From Trueperella abortisuis (GTDB lineage: Bacteria; Actinomycetota; Actinomycetes; Actinomycetales; Actinomycetaceae): a DNA stretch of 64,000 bases. Made by a program: the position numbers and the translations under genes. Below are positions 33,871 through 43,411 of the stretch, piece by piece (the first letter of the stretch is position 1; every line of letters begins with the position of its first letter). Below the pieces are notes generated by a model. The model saw nothing but the letters and a program-made list of their open reading frames with translations. It did no database searches and was not told the origin of the DNA. The DNA is taken from positions 124,001-188,000 of the forward strand of contig NZ_JAUSQL010000001.1 of assembly GCF_030811095.1 (NCBI RefSeq), given 5' to 3'.

Positions 33871-35757
33871 CTAGAAAGAGTCGATCGCCCGCTTGATCTC
33901 TGCGGCGTACTCGGCCCCGCCCGTGCCGCCGGGGTGGATGCCGTCGGAGGCGAGGTGCTCGGGGTGGGCAGCGGCGATGGCCGCCCAGTCGGCCACGCGC
34001 ACGCGATCCGGGTATTCGGTGGCGATCTGCGCGATCGTGGCGTTCGACCGAGGCACCCATTCGGCGTTCGGCGCGGCGGCCGTCACCCACACGACGCGGC
34101 GGTCGGGGCCGAGGTAGTCCATGATGTCGCGCGCGGTCTGCATCGAGATGGCGCCGTTGGTGCCGAGTGAGATGACCACCGTGTCGCGTAGCTTGCCCTG
34201 GCTGGCGTAGGTGTCGGCGATCTGCTTGAACACCCAGATCGAGCGGGATACCTCCCCGTCGACGACGGCGTCCGGGTACGTCTCGAGCAGCGCGGGGGCG
34301 GCGGCGAGGGTGACGGAGTCGCCGATGATGGTGATGTCGGCCCCGGTGTCGGGGGTCTGCCCGGGGGTGGGCTCGGCGGTCGGCTCGGGGGTAGCTGTGG
34401 CGGTCGGCGTCGTGGCCGGCGTGGTGGGGGAATCCCCGCCGTCGTCGGGCTCGGCAGCCTCGTCGGGGTCTCCCGCGTCGGGCGTGGCCTTGTGCGTGGC
34501 GAGGGCTTCCTCGCCGGCGGCGACGGCGCGCTGCGCCTCGGTCATGTCTGTGGAGGTGACCAGGGCGAGCGCGAAGGTGGCGGTGAGGGCCAGCGCTCCC
34601 GTGGTCAGCCAGGCGGTGGCGACGGTGGGCAGGGCCCGCATGCTGCGCACCCAGCCGACCAGGCCCTTGCGGCGGATCGGGGTCTCCACGTAGGTGAAGG
34701 AGAGGTGGGCGGCGGTGACGCTCGCGGCGAGCACCACGGCGGCGGCGAGCGGGCGGGGCATATGGATGTGGTAGGTGGCGAGCACCCACAGGGGCCAGTG
34801 CCACAGGTAGATGCCGTATGAGCGCTGCCCGATCCACACCATCGGCCGCGATTCGAGCAGGCCGGCGAGGGTCTCGGAAGCCGTTCCGGCGACGTCGGGC
34901 AGGATGCCGCGGATGGCCACGCCGGCGAGGGCGGAGGCGAGCAGCATGCCCCAGGGGTAGAACCAGGAGGCGTCGGGGACGGCGAAGGTCAGGACGGTCA
35001 GGCCGGCGAGCGCCGCCCAGCTGCCCGCGCCCCACAGGGCGGAGGCGGTGCGGGGGCGGCCCTTCATGATGCCGGGCAGGGCGAAGGCGATGCCGGCGCC
35101 GATCATCAGGCCGAAGATGTGGGTGTCGGTGCCGACGTAGGCGCGGGTGACGTCGCCGCCGACGAGCCAGGCGTGCAGCGCGAGCGAGACAACGGCGATG
35201 GCGGCCGCCGCGCCGATCTGGATGCGGCGCCCGAGATGGCCGGCCCGCCGGGCGGCGAGCGCGAGCACCATGACGACCACGGGCCACACGAGGTAGAACT
35301 GCTGCTCCACGGCCAGGGACCACATGTTGTTGAGCAGCAGCGGTTCTTGGGCCTCGAAGTAGCTTGAGCCGTTGGCTATCTGGAACCAGTTGTAGGTGCC
35401 GGTCAGCGCGCCGAGGGCCTGCCAGCGAGCCTGGGTGACGGCGTCGGCGGAGATGAGGCGGCCGAGCGAGAGCGTGACGACCACCATGAGCGCGACGGCC
35501 GGCAGGAGGCGCCGGTAGCGGCGGTGGAGGAAGCTGGGCAGGTCGATCACGCCGGTTGAGTCGTGTTCCTTGAGCAGGAGCGCGGTGATGAGGAAGCCGG
35601 AGATGACGAAGAAGACGTCCACGCCGATGAAGCCGGCCCCGCCCACCGACGGCAGCAGGTGGTAGACGAGCACGAAGAGTGCTCCGATGGCGCGTAGGCC
35701 GTCCAGGCCCCGGATGCGATATGACCTAGAAGGCGAGTTCGCGGTGTTTCCTGGCAT
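33871..35757 (-). CDS. OafA/YrhL-type membrane acyltransferase with C-terminal SGNH domain
   Basis: About 628 residues: an acyltransferase-3 domain with ten membrane segments (YRIRGLDGLRAIGALFVLVYH at the start, VFFVISGFLI and HRRYRRLLPA motifs), a Pro/Thr/Asp-rich extracytoplasmic linker (about 420-470) and an SGNH hydrolase-like domain (ITIIGDSVTLA with catalytic Ser, LASDGIHPGGTG with the Asp-x-x-His motif). Such proteins O-acetylate cell-wall polymers or surface glycans, the membrane domain passing acetyl groups to the SGNH domain. Start is uncertain: ATG 35757 chosen because the conserved domain begins 15 residues later; no clear ribosome-binding site is seen at any candidate. Confidence 0.88.
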   Translation of the reverse strand: MPGNTANSPSRSYRIRGLDGLRAIGALFVLVYHLLPSVGGAGFIGVDVFFVISGFLITALLLKEHDSTGVIDLPSFLHRRYRRLLPAVALMVVVTLSLGRLISADAVTQARWQALGALTGTYNWFQIANGSSYFEAQEPLLLNNMWSLAVEQQFYLVWPVVVMVLALAARRAGHLGRRIQIGAAAAIAVVSLALHAWLVGGDVTRAYVGTDTHIFGLMIGAGIAFALPGIMKGRPRTASALWGAGSWAALAGLTVLTFAVPDASWFYPWGMLLASALAGVAIRGILPDVAGTASETLAGLLESRPMVWIGQRSYGIYLWHWPLWVLATYHIHMPRPLAAAVVLAASVTAAHLSFTYVETPIRRKGLVGWVRSMRALPTVATAWLTTGALALTATFALALVTSTDMTEAQRAVAAGEEALATHKATPDAGDPDEAAEPDDGGDSPTTPATTPTATATPEPTAEPTPGQTPDTGADITIIGDSVTLAAAPALLETYPDAVVDGEVSRSIWVFKQIADTYASQGKLRDTVVISLGTNGAISMQTARDIMDYLGPDRRVVWVTAAAPNAEWVPRSNATIAQIATEYPDRVRVADWAAIAAAHPEHLASDGIHPGGTGGAEYAAEIKRAIDSF

Positions 35758-35841
35758 GAGCATAATACTAGGCTTGCCCGCGAGGCGGATCGTCCACCGC
35801 GAGCTGTACGTGTGTCTCACATGCGTGTGTGGTGCAGCACC

Positions 35842-36633
35842 TCAGTCGCGCGTGATCGGGCGCGTGTGCAGGTGGAGGTTGGCGGGAAGCTGGTCGAGCT
35901 CGGCGCGGATGCCGGCGGCGAGCTCGGCGCGGTACGTGGGCGTCATGCGTTCGACGGGGGCGGAGATGGAGATGGCGAAGCTCTTGGGCGTGCCGAGTAG
36001 CGGCACGCCGACGCAGGCGATGCCCTCCTCGTTTTCTTCGATCTCTTCGGTCCAGCCGTCGCGGTCGAGGCGGGTGAAGTTGGCCAGGACGGCGTCGCGC
36101 AGTTCGCTCTGGTCGGCTTTGGTGCGGGAGGTGACGCCGGGGGCTTGGAGGTACCAGGCTAGCTGGGTGTCCCGGTCGGGTAGGGCGCCGATGAGCGCGC
36201 GTCCGAGGGAGGTGGTGACGGCGGTGGCGCGGCGTCCGACGGCGGAGACGACGCGGATGGCGCGGTCGGGCTCGACTTTGTCGAGGTAGACGATGTCGGT
36301 GTCGACGAGGCGGCCGAGGTGGACGAGCTCGTTGAAGCGCCGCCCGATGTTTTCCAGGTGGGGGCGCAGTGCCTCCACGGCGTGTCGGGTGGAGGTGCGG
36401 TAGGCGGCGATCGGGGCGATGCCGTCGCCGAGCCGGTAGAAGCCCGTGTCCGGGTCCTGCTCCACCCAGTCGCGTTCGCGCAGCGTGGCCAGCGTGTTGT
36501 AGGCGGTGGCCTTGTTGACTCCAAGGTCGGCGGCGATGACGCCGAGGGGGGTGCCGTCGGCGTCGCGCGTGGCGAGGTATTCCACGAGCGTCAGGGCACG
36601 ACTGACGCTGGCCAGGGGCTTTGGAGTGCTCAT
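35842..36633 (-). CDS. IclR-family transcriptional regulator
   Basis: 263 residues with an N-terminal winged helix-turn-helix (LVEYLATRDADGTPLGVIAADLGVNKATAYNTL) and a C-terminal IclR effector domain (VHLGRLVDTDIVYLDKVE, GRRATAVTTSLGRALIGALP, DRDGWTEEIEENEEGIACVGVPL). It is divergent from the uxuB-uxuA-eda-kdgK operon and probably senses a hexuronate intermediate such as 2-keto-3-deoxygluconate, as KdgR does in enterobacteria. Confidence 0.92.
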   Translation of the reverse strand: MSTPKPLASVSRALTLVEYLATRDADGTPLGVIAADLGVNKATAYNTLATLRERDWVEQDPDTGFYRLGDGIAPIAAYRTSTRHAVEALRPHLENIGRRFNELVHLGRLVDTDIVYLDKVEPDRAIRVVSAVGRRATAVTTSLGRALIGALPDRDTQLAWYLQAPGVTSRTKADQSELRDAVLANFTRLDRDGWTEEIEENEEGIACVGVPLLGTPKSFAISISAPVERMTPTYRAELAAGIRAELDQLPANLHLHTRPITRD

Positions 36634-36809
36634 GGGGAAATCTTATCCCGCGCCGTTCTTCTATGTGAAATGCCTGGCTGGAGTAGAGATCTGTTGCGCG
36701 CCGCGACGACGGTGGTGCGAGGCTTGCGTTTGGGCCTGGATTGTTGCGTCAAACACACTATGATGAAAGTGCTGACGGCGTTTCGAGAACACGGTACTGT
36801 TTAAGTAGA

Positions 36810-36825
36810 TGAAACGACCGTTTCA
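36810..36825. promoter_or_regulatory. IclR-type palindrome upstream of the hexuronate operon
   Basis: TGAAACG-AC-CGTTTCA is a perfect dyad with 7-bp arms, 37 bp before the uxuB ATG and resembling known KdgR/IclR operators (TGAAA...TTTCA). It lies in the 228-bp divergent gap 36634-36861. Confidence 0.65.
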
Positions 36826-36861
36826 CATATATAAACGACTAGGGTCAACGGAGAGCCAAGT

Positions 36862-38463
36862 ATGAAACTAAATCTCGCAGGACTGAACGATCGAGGTTCC
36901 TTCGAGGCGGCAGGCGTTCAGCTGCCGCCCTTCGACGTGGCCGCCATGCAGGAAGAAGGCAAGGCCAGCCCCCGCTGGATCCACCTGGGGCCCGGCAACA
37001 TCTTCCGCGTTTTCCCCGCCCGCATCGCCCACGACCTCCTGGCCGCTGGCGATCGCTGGCCGATCACCGCCGTCGTGCCGATGAACCCCGATGAGCTCGC
37101 CATCCAGCTCGGCAAGCACGACCTCATGACCCTGTCCACCATCCTCAACCCCGATGGCACCCGCGACTACCGCGTCATCGCCGGCATCTGCGAGGGCCTG
37201 GCATGGCAGCGCCCGGAGGACTTCGAGCGTCTCACCCAGATCGTGACCAACCCCGAGCTGACGCTGATCACGATGACGATCACCGAGAAGGGCTACGCCA
37301 TCCACGACTCGGCCGGCAACCTCTCCGAGCAGGCGCGCGAGGCGATCGCCGCCGGCCCGCACAAGTTCCACGCCAACACCATGGCCAACCTCGCGGGCCT
37401 CCTGGTGCGCCGATTCGAAGCCGGCGCCGCGCCCATCAACGTCATCTCCTTCGACAACTTCTCCCACAACGGCGACAAGCTGCGTGACTCCGTCATGACC
37501 ATCATGCGCGGCTGGAACGAAGCCGGACTCGTGTCCGACGCCGCGCTCGCCTGGGCCGACGACGCCGCCGCCGTCGCCTTCCCCATCACCGTGATCGACA
37601 AGATCACCCCGCGCCCCAACGCCTCCGTGGCCGACGAGCTCGCAGGCCTCGGCTTTGAGGACATGGGCATCGAGACCCTCGGGCGGACACCGCTGGCCGG
37701 CTTCGTCAACGCCGAACCCACCGAGTACCTCATCATCGAGGACGTCCTCGTGGGCGAGGTGCCTGACTTCGCCGCCCACGGCGTCCACCTCACCTCCCGC
37801 GAGGTGTGCGACGACTTCGAGAACATGAAGGTCACCACCTGCCTCAACCCGCTCCACACCGCGCTCGCCACCGCCGGCGTCCTCCTCGGCTTCGCCACCA
37901 TCGACTCTGAGATGCGCGACCCGGACCTCAAGGCCCTCGTCGAGCGCCTGGGCTGGAAGGAAGGCCTGCCCGTCGTCGTCGACCCGGGGATCGTCAAGCC
38001 GGAGGACTTCCTGCGCGAGGTGCTCGAGGTGCGTTTCCCCAACCGCTTCCTGCCCGACGACCCGGCCCGCATCGCGATGGACACCTCCCAGAAGGTCGGC
38101 ATCCGCTTCGGCGAGACGATCAAGAAGTACATCAACCAGGGCCGCGACCTCGGCGAACTCGTCGCGATCCCGCTGGTCATCGCTAACTGGATGCGCTACC
38201 TGCTCGCCGTCGACGACGAGGGCAAGCCCTTCGACCCGTCCCCGGACCCGCTGCTTGAGGAGCTCCAGGGCCACCTGGACGGCGTCGTGCTCGGCGGCGA
38301 CGTGGACGCCCACGCCGCCCTCGAACCCATCCTGTCCAACTCCGCCATTTTCGGCACCAACCTCTACGAGACGCCGCTTGCCGCGCGCGTCGAAGAACTG
38401 TTCACCAAACTCGTGGCCGGCCCGGGCGCCGTCCGCACCACCCTGAAGGAGACACTCGCATGA
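36862..38463 (+). CDS. uxuB: Mannitol dehydrogenase-family oxidoreductase, probable fructuronate reductase
   Basis: 533 residues of the polyol-specific long-chain dehydrogenase family. The N-terminal Rossmann domain begins [16 protein letters not shown] and the catalytic K-N-x-x-H array is visible in [14 protein letters not shown] (Lys about 323). The neighbours uxuA, eda and kdgK make D-mannonate/D-fructuronate the most likely substrate pair; mannitol or tagaturonate cannot be excluded. Start ATG has CGGAGAG upstream; the stop overlaps uxuA by 4 bp. Confidence 0.88.
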   Translation: MKLNLAGLNDRGSFEAAGVQLPPFDVAAMQEEGKASPRWIHLGPGNIFRVFPARIAHDLLAAGDRWPITAVVPMNPDELAIQLGKHDLMTLSTILNPDGTRDYRVIAGICEGLAWQRPEDFERLTQIVTNPELTLITMTITEKGYAIHDSAGNLSEQAREAIAAGPHKFHANTMANLAGLLVRRFEAGAAPINVISFDNFSHNGDKLRDSVMTIMRGWNEAGLVSDAALAWADDAAAVAFPITVIDKITPRPNASVADELAGLGFEDMGIETLGRTPLAGFVNAEPTEYLIIEDVLVGEVPDFAAHGVHLTSREVCDDFENMKVTTCLNPLHTALATAGVLLGFATIDSEMRDPDLKALVERLGWKEGLPVVVDPGIVKPEDFLREVLEVRFPNRFLPDDPARIAMDTSQKVGIRFGETIKKYINQGRDLGELVAIPLVIANWMRYLLAVDDEGKPFDPSPDPLLEELQGHLDGVVLGGDVDAHAALEPILSNSAIFGTNLYETPLAARVEELFTKLVAGPGAVRTTLKETLA

Positions 38464-39554
38464 AGATGACGTTCCGCTGGTACGGCGAAGGATTCGATCC
38501 GATCCCGCTGCAGTACATCAAGCAAATCCCGGGGATGACGGGCACCATGGGTGTCCTGTCCCAGTACGCCGCCGGGGAGGTGTGGACCAAGGACGAGATC
38601 AAGAAGATGATGGACCAGGTCCACGCCGCCGGCCTCGAGTGCGAAGTGATCGAGTCCGTCAACGTCCATGAGGACATCAAGCTCGGCCTCGACACCCGCG
38701 ACGAGTACATCGCCAACTACTGCACCACCCTGGAGAACCTCGCCGAGTTCGGCGTGAAGGTGGTCATCTACAACTTCATGCCCGTCTTCGACTGGCTGCG
38801 CACCGAGCTCGCCCACGTCAACGAAGACGGCTCGACCTGCCTGTACTACGATCACGCCGACATCGAGGGCATGACCCCGCAGGACATCGTCCAGCGCACG
38901 GCCGAGGAGTCCGGCGGGCTGACCCTGCCCGGCTGGGAGCCCGAGCGCCTGTCCCGCCTTGACGAGGTCATGGCCCTCTACCAGGACATGACGGTGGACA
39001 AGCTGCGCGAGAACTGGAAGTACTTCCTCGACGGCATCATCCCCACCTGCGAGAAGGTCGGCATCCGCATGGCCTGCCACCCCGACGATCCGGCGTGGGA
39101 CCTCTTCGGCATCCCGCGCGCCTACAAGAACCGCGACGACATCGACGCGATCTGCGGCCTCAACGATTCGGACGCGAACGCCCTGTGCCTGTGCTCCGGT
39201 TCGCTCGGCTCCAACCCGGCCAACGACGTGCCCGCGATCTTCCGCGAGTTCGGCAAGCGCGGTCGCATCGCCGCGGCGCACGTGCGCAACGTGAAGTACC
39301 TGGGCGAGAAGAAGTTCCAGGAGGCCGCCCACTGGGCCGAGGACGGCGACCTCGACATGCACGCCATCGTCGAGGCCCTCTACGACTACGCCCCCGACGT
39401 CCACGTCCGCCCCGACCACGGCCGCATGATCTGGGGCGAGACCGGCCGCCCGGGCTACCCGCTCTACGACCGCGCGCTCGGCGCTCAGTACATCCTCGGC
39501 CTGTGGGACGCCATCGACGCCCAGCGCAAGGCTAACGCCGGAAAGGATGCCTAA
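38460..39554 (+). CDS. uxuA: Mannonate dehydratase
   Basis: 364 residues of the UxuA family (xylose-isomerase-like TIM barrel), converting D-mannonate to 2-keto-3-deoxygluconate. Conserved segments include [46 protein letters not shown]-type segments and [13 protein letters not shown] near the C-terminus, where the metal-binding His/Asp residues lie. The ATG overlaps uxuB and its stop overlaps the eda start by 1 bp, so the operon is tightly coupled. Confidence 0.95.
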   Translation: MKMTFRWYGEGFDPIPLQYIKQIPGMTGTMGVLSQYAAGEVWTKDEIKKMMDQVHAAGLECEVIESVNVHEDIKLGLDTRDEYIANYCTTLENLAEFGVKVVIYNFMPVFDWLRTELAHVNEDGSTCLYYDHADIEGMTPQDIVQRTAEESGGLTLPGWEPERLSRLDEVMALYQDMTVDKLRENWKYFLDGIIPTCEKVGIRMACHPDDPAWDLFGIPRAYKNRDDIDAICGLNDSDANALCLCSGSLGSNPANDVPAIFREFGKRGRIAAAHVRNVKYLGEKKFQEAAHWAEDGDLDMHAIVEALYDYAPDVHVRPDHGRMIWGETGRPGYPLYDRALGAQYILGLWDAIDAQRKANAGKDA

Positions 39555-40198
39555 TGGTTCAGATTCCTGACGCACTTCCCTTCCTCAAGGCCAACCCGAT
39601 CGTGCCCGTCGTCGTGATCGACGACGCCGCCGACGCCGCCGACGCCGGCCGCGCCCTCGTGGCGGGCGGCATCCACTGCGCCGAGGTGACCTTCCGGACG
39701 GAGGCCGGCCCCGAGGCGATCAAGGCGATGAGCGCCGTGGAGGGCATGACCGTGGGCGCGGGCACCGTGCTCAACCGCGAGCAGGCCGAGCGCGCTGCCG
39801 ACATGGGTGCGAAGTTCTTCGTCTCCCCCGGCTTCAGCATGGGTGTGGCCGAGGTGGCCGCCGAGCGCGGCATCGCCTACCTGCCCGGCGTGCAGACCGC
39901 GACCGAGGTCATGATGGCACTCGAGGTCGGCGCCACAGCCGTCAAGTTCTTCCCCGGCGGCGAGGCCGGCGGGTTGAAGATGGTCAAGGCGTTGCGCGGG
40001 CCGTTCCCGAACACGGCTTTCGTGCCCTCCGGCGGGGTCAACCTTTCCAACCTCTCCGAGTGGTTGGCCGATCCGGCCATCGCCTCGGTCTCCGGGTCGT
40101 GGATGATCAAGCGAGACCTCATTACTAACAAGGAATTCGACACGATTACGAAGCTCTCGCAGGAGGCATCCTCGCGAGTGAAGGAGTTGCGATCATGA
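39554..40198 (+). CDS. eda: 2-keto-3-deoxy-6-phosphogluconate (KDPG) aldolase
   Basis: 214 residues of the class I KHG/KDPG aldolase family: the N-terminal IVPVVVIDDAADA, the GIHCAEVTFRTEAG segment with catalytic Glu, GAGTVLNREQA, FFVSPGF, and the Schiff-base lysine in ATAVKFFPGGEAGG. Splits KDPG into pyruvate and glyceraldehyde-3-phosphate, the last step of the uronate route. Overlaps kdgK by 4 bp. Confidence 0.94.
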   Translation: MVQIPDALPFLKANPIVPVVVIDDAADAADAGRALVAGGIHCAEVTFRTEAGPEAIKAMSAVEGMTVGAGTVLNREQAERAADMGAKFFVSPGFSMGVAEVAAERGIAYLPGVQTATEVMMALEVGATAVKFFPGGEAGGLKMVKALRGPFPNTAFVPSGGVNLSNLSEWLADPAIASVSGSWMIKRDLITNKEFDTITKLSQEASSRVKELRS

Positions 40199-41292
40199 TT
40201 AAGCTGCGTCCCGCTGAGGAATGCGCCTACGACATCGTCTCATTGGGCGAGGTGATGCTCCGCCTGGATCCGGGCGAGGGCCGTATCCGCACCGCCCGCT
40301 CGTTCGCGGCCTCGGAAGGCGGGGGCGAGTACAACGTGGCCCGCGGCCTGCGCCGCTGCTTCGGTAAGCGCGGGGCCATCGTCACGGCCCTCGTGCGCGA
40401 CGAGGTGGGCCGCCTGCTGGAGGACTGCATCCTCACGGGCGGGCTGGACACCCAGTTCATCAAGTGGGTTCCCTCCGACGGCATCGGCCGCACCGTGCGC
40501 AACGGGCTGAACTTCACCGAGCGCGGGTATGGCGTGCGCGGGGCTGTGGGCACCTCGGACCGCGGCAACACCGCGGTCTCGCAGATGCAGCCTGGCGACG
40601 TGGATTGGGATCACCTTTTCGGTGAGCTCGGCGTGCGCTGGCTCCACACGGGCGGCATCTTCGCCGCACTGTCCGAGTCCGCGGCCGAAGTTGCCAAGGC
40701 CGCGATGCAGGCCGCGAAGAAGTACGGCACCATCGTCTCCTACGACCTCAACTACCGCCCCTCCCTGTGGAAGGCGATCGGCGGGCTCGACAAGGCCCGC
40801 GAGGTCAACCGCGAGCTGGCGAAGTACGTGGACGTCATGATCGGTAACGAGGAGGACTTCACCGCCTCCCTCGGCTTCGAGATCGAGGGTGCGAACGAGA
40901 ACCTCGACAACCTCGAGGTCGAGTCTTTCCGCAAGATGATCGAGAAGGCTTCCGCCGAGTACCCCAACTTCCAGGCGATCGGCACCACGATGCGCGAGGT
41001 CAAGACCGCCACGATCAACAACTGGTCGGCCGTGGCCTGGAGCCGCGAGGACGGCTTCGTCAAGGCCACCCAGCGCGACAACCTGGAGATCCTCGACCGC
41101 GTGGGCGGCGGCGACTCGTTCGCCTCCGGCCTCATCTACGGGATCATGGAGAAGGGCAACGTGCGCGAGGCCGTCGAGTACGGCGCGGCACATGGCGCGC
41201 TGGCCATGACCACCCCCGGCGACACCACAATGGCGTCGCTTGAGGAGGTCGAGCGGCTGGTGGCGGGAGGTAGCGCCCGCGTCCAGCGCTAG
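40195..41292 (+). CDS. kdgK: PfkB-family 2-keto-3-deoxygluconate kinase
   Basis: 365 residues with PfkB signatures: N-terminal VSLGEVMLRLDPGEGRIRTA, GGGEYNVARGL, and the C-terminal GGGDSFASGLIYG with the catalytic Asp. Phosphorylates 2-keto-3-deoxygluconate to KDPG between UxuA and Eda. No glucuronate isomerase or uronate transporter is in the window, so the operon is incomplete here. It is followed by a strong terminator. Confidence 0.92.
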   Translation: MIKLRPAEECAYDIVSLGEVMLRLDPGEGRIRTARSFAASEGGGEYNVARGLRRCFGKRGAIVTALVRDEVGRLLEDCILTGGLDTQFIKWVPSDGIGRTVRNGLNFTERGYGVRGAVGTSDRGNTAVSQMQPGDVDWDHLFGELGVRWLHTGGIFAALSESAAEVAKAAMQAAKKYGTIVSYDLNYRPSLWKAIGGLDKAREVNRELAKYVDVMIGNEEDFTASLGFEIEGANENLDNLEVESFRKMIEKASAEYPNFQAIGTTMREVKTATINNWSAVAWSREDGFVKATQRDNLEILDRVGGGDSFASGLIYGIMEKGNVREAVEYGAAHGALAMTTPGDTTMASLEEVERLVAGGSARVQR

Positions 41293-41352
41293 GCTCGCGT
41301 GCTCAGGCTGGGAATACACCTAGGCACTTCTGATATCCGTGAGGGTAATCGG

Positions 41353-41396
41353 ACAGCCGCGACACTGTTTTCAAAGCAGTGTCGCGGCTGTGTTTT
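41353..41396 (+). terminator. Rho-independent terminator of the hexuronate operon
   Basis: Perfect 15-bp stem ACAGCCGCGACACTG / CAGTGTCGCGGCTGT with a 9-nt loop, followed by GTTTTAG. The following stretch to 41641 is AT-richer and contains no gene I can support. Confidence 0.85.
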
Positions 41397-41641
41397 AGTT
41401 GGCGTATGTGGAGCAGGATATGTGTGTTGTATGATTCTTGCTCCGTCCTTAGGGTGGGGCGTTACTTCTCGCTAGTCGTACATAGGTTGCGAGATCAAGG
41501 GTGTCCTATCAGGGAACGATATAGGTCTAGGTCCCTTGTCGTCGGTATAAGGGTTGGAGCACTTCGCACCCTTTCAACGTCCTCGGTTTAAGGCGCATCG
41601 CGGTTTAAAAGATTTCTAGCTGCCACATGGTAAACGAGTAG

Positions 41642-42403
41642 TTATCGAAAGATGAACTGTTTGATCTCCCCGTCGTATACCTCGATGGCTTGCACGCCGT
41701 AGATGTCGGCGATGAGTTCCTTGGAGAGGGTAGTTGTTGGCTGGCCTTGGCAAACGATTGATCCGTGGTTCATAACGATAACTTCGTCGCAATATCGTGC
41801 CACAAGATTCAGGTCATGTAGAACGATTACTGCTGTGGGTGCGACTTCGCGTACGAGAGCAAGAACTTGATGCTGATACTTGACGTCCAAATGGTTAGTT
41901 GGCTCGTCTAGCAGCATAAATGGGCATTGCTGAGTCAAAGCTCGAGCGATAAGAACACGTTGGCGTTCTCCACCTGAGAGTGTGGTGAAATACCGGTCTT
42001 TGACACCAGACATGCCGACCTTGTGGAGGGCTTGGCTGGCAATGTCCCGGTCAGTATCCGAATATCCCTGGAAATCGGTGCGGTGAGGAGCTCGTCCTAA
42101 GAGGACGAACTCCTCCACGCGCATCCGATCAGTATCATGTTCAAATTGAGAGACCACAGATACTTTTTTGCTGATCTGCGATGCCCGCATTTTATGCAGT
42201 GGATCTCCTTCGAGTGCTATTGTTCCAGTGGTGAGGACTTGCGCCCCAAACAGAGAGCGCAAAAGAGTTGTTTTACCCGAACCGTTGGGGCCGGCAATGC
42301 CGAGGACTTTCCCGGGTTTGACCTGAAAAGAAACCTGGTTAACGGCCGTGTAAGGGCCAAATCGCACGGTTGCTTGATCGACAACCAAAGGAAGATCGTT
42401 CAC
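41642..42403 (-). CDS. FecE/FhuC-type siderophore ABC importer ATPase
   Basis: 253 residues with Walker A (GPNGSGKTT), Q-loop (VVSQFEHD), signature LSGGERQRV, Walker B (FMLLDEPTNHLD) and H-loop (IVLHDLN). The DEPTNHLDVKYQ motif and length are typical of iron-siderophore, heme or cobalamin importers (class FecE/BtuD). Last gene of the four-gene operon that runs toward it from the RiPP precursor. GC content is visibly lower than in the neighbouring uronate and galactoside loci. Confidence 0.92.
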   Translation of the reverse strand: MNDLPLVVDQATVRFGPYTAVNQVSFQVKPGKVLGIAGPNGSGKTTLLRSLFGAQVLTTGTIALEGDPLHKMRASQISKKVSVVSQFEHDTDRMRVEEFVLLGRAPHRTDFQGYSDTDRDIASQALHKVGMSGVKDRYFTTLSGGERQRVLIARALTQQCPFMLLDEPTNHLDVKYQHQVLALVREVAPTAVIVLHDLNLVARYCDEVIVMNHGSIVCQGQPTTTLSKELIADIYGVQAIEVYDGEIKQFIFR

Positions 42404-42411
42404 TGCTCAAC

Positions 42412-43398
42412 CTATTGATGGATCTGGCCTGCGAGGTTGATGGTTCCATATAGAGCCGTAGGCGATGCATACGCGATGGAAGATTCAGCGAAGATAATCT
42501 TGTTGTTCTTCACGGCCTTCATGTTCGTGTATCCCGGAATCTTCTTCAAACGTGCCAAAGTTGATTCTTTGGTTGCCCCGCCCATTCCCAGCAAGACGAT
42601 AATCATGTCTGGATCTGACTTAACAAAGGCCTCTTCTGCGATAGGTCCTTGGTGGGGGTGATAGTTCGGATCAATGGCACTCGTGAGGCCTAGGGTTTTT
42701 GAGATTTCCCCCATGACGCCCTTTGTTCCATAGCTGTAGAGTCCTTCGTCTTCACCATAGTAGTAAGCGTAGGACACGCTGCGGCCTTGTCCTGGCTTTT
42801 CTTTGGCTATCTGATCCAGTTTGGACTTGAGATCGTCAACGGTCTTCTTGGCTGTTTCTTGTGATCCCAGTAGATTTCCGAGCATCGTTATCTCGTCTAA
42901 AATCGCGTCGAACGACTCGTTTTCTTCTTGGTCAGGATAGAAGTAGTGACACTCTGGCGCGTCAACGACCGCAGGGATCTTCTTCTCGAGCACTGCATCT
43001 GGGGAGAGTCCGTTTGACTCGAATCCTCCTCCATAGACCAAATCCGGTTGTTTGGCTACAAGAGCCTCCATGGAAATCGGTTCTTGAACCGATTCAATAC
43101 GGTCGGCCTTACCGGCCATCCACGCTGCGGGATCTTCGCCCCATTCATTTGCACGCAGAATCACTTTGTCTTCTGCCCCGGCTGCAACGAGATATGCAAG
43201 TCCCGTAACTCCGAGGGAAACAACCTTCGATGGGCTGTTTGTGAAGGTCTGTTGTTTACCACAGTTACTGACTGTGACCGTGTCAATCTGGCTAGGCGTA
43301 GACTCAGACTGGTTCGATGGTGTTGATGAGCAAGCAGATACACCCATTGCCAGGATGGCAACGGATACGATCAACGCTGTCATTTTGCTACTTTGCAT
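42412..43398 (-). CDS. Iron-siderophore-type ABC transporter substrate-binding lipoprotein
   Basis: 328-residue lipoprotein of the FecB/FhuD/BtuF fold: signal peptide with lipobox GVSAC (Cys23), two lobes joined by a long helix (FDAILDEITMLGNLLGSQETAKKTVDDLKSKLDQI), and metallophore-type segments (KVVSLGVTGLAYLVAAGAEDKVI, MEALVAKQPDLVYGG). The lobe linker region carries an ECHYFYPDQEENE segment that could contact a basic or metal-loaded ligand. The ATG at 43398 has AAAGGAGAG upstream, a strong site; the in-frame ATG at 43422 lies inside the permease end. Ligand unknown; by context the product of the adjacent RiPP cluster. Confidence 0.9.
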   Translation of the reverse strand: MQSSKMTALIVSVAILAMGVSACSSTPSNQSESTPSQIDTVTVSNCGKQQTFTNSPSKVVSLGVTGLAYLVAAGAEDKVILRANEWGEDPAAWMAGKADRIESVQEPISMEALVAKQPDLVYGGGFESNGLSPDAVLEKKIPAVVDAPECHYFYPDQEENESFDAILDEITMLGNLLGSQETAKKTVDDLKSKLDQIAKEKPGQGRSVSYAYYYGEDEGLYSYGTKGVMGEISKTLGLTSAIDPNYHPHQGPIAEEAFVKSDPDMIIVLLGMGGATKESTLARLKKIPGYTNMKAVKNNKIIFAESSIAYASPTALYGTINLAGQIHQ

Positions 43399-43411
43399 TA
43401 TCTCTCCTTTT

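Noticed and set aside
36868..38313. 481-codon frame antisense to uxuB
   Set aside because: Same composition artefact; uxuB carries the catalytic K-N-H array.
41379..41591. 70-codon plus-strand frame after the uronate operon
   Set aside because: It starts inside the terminator T-tract, lacks a ribosome-binding site and has no coding character.
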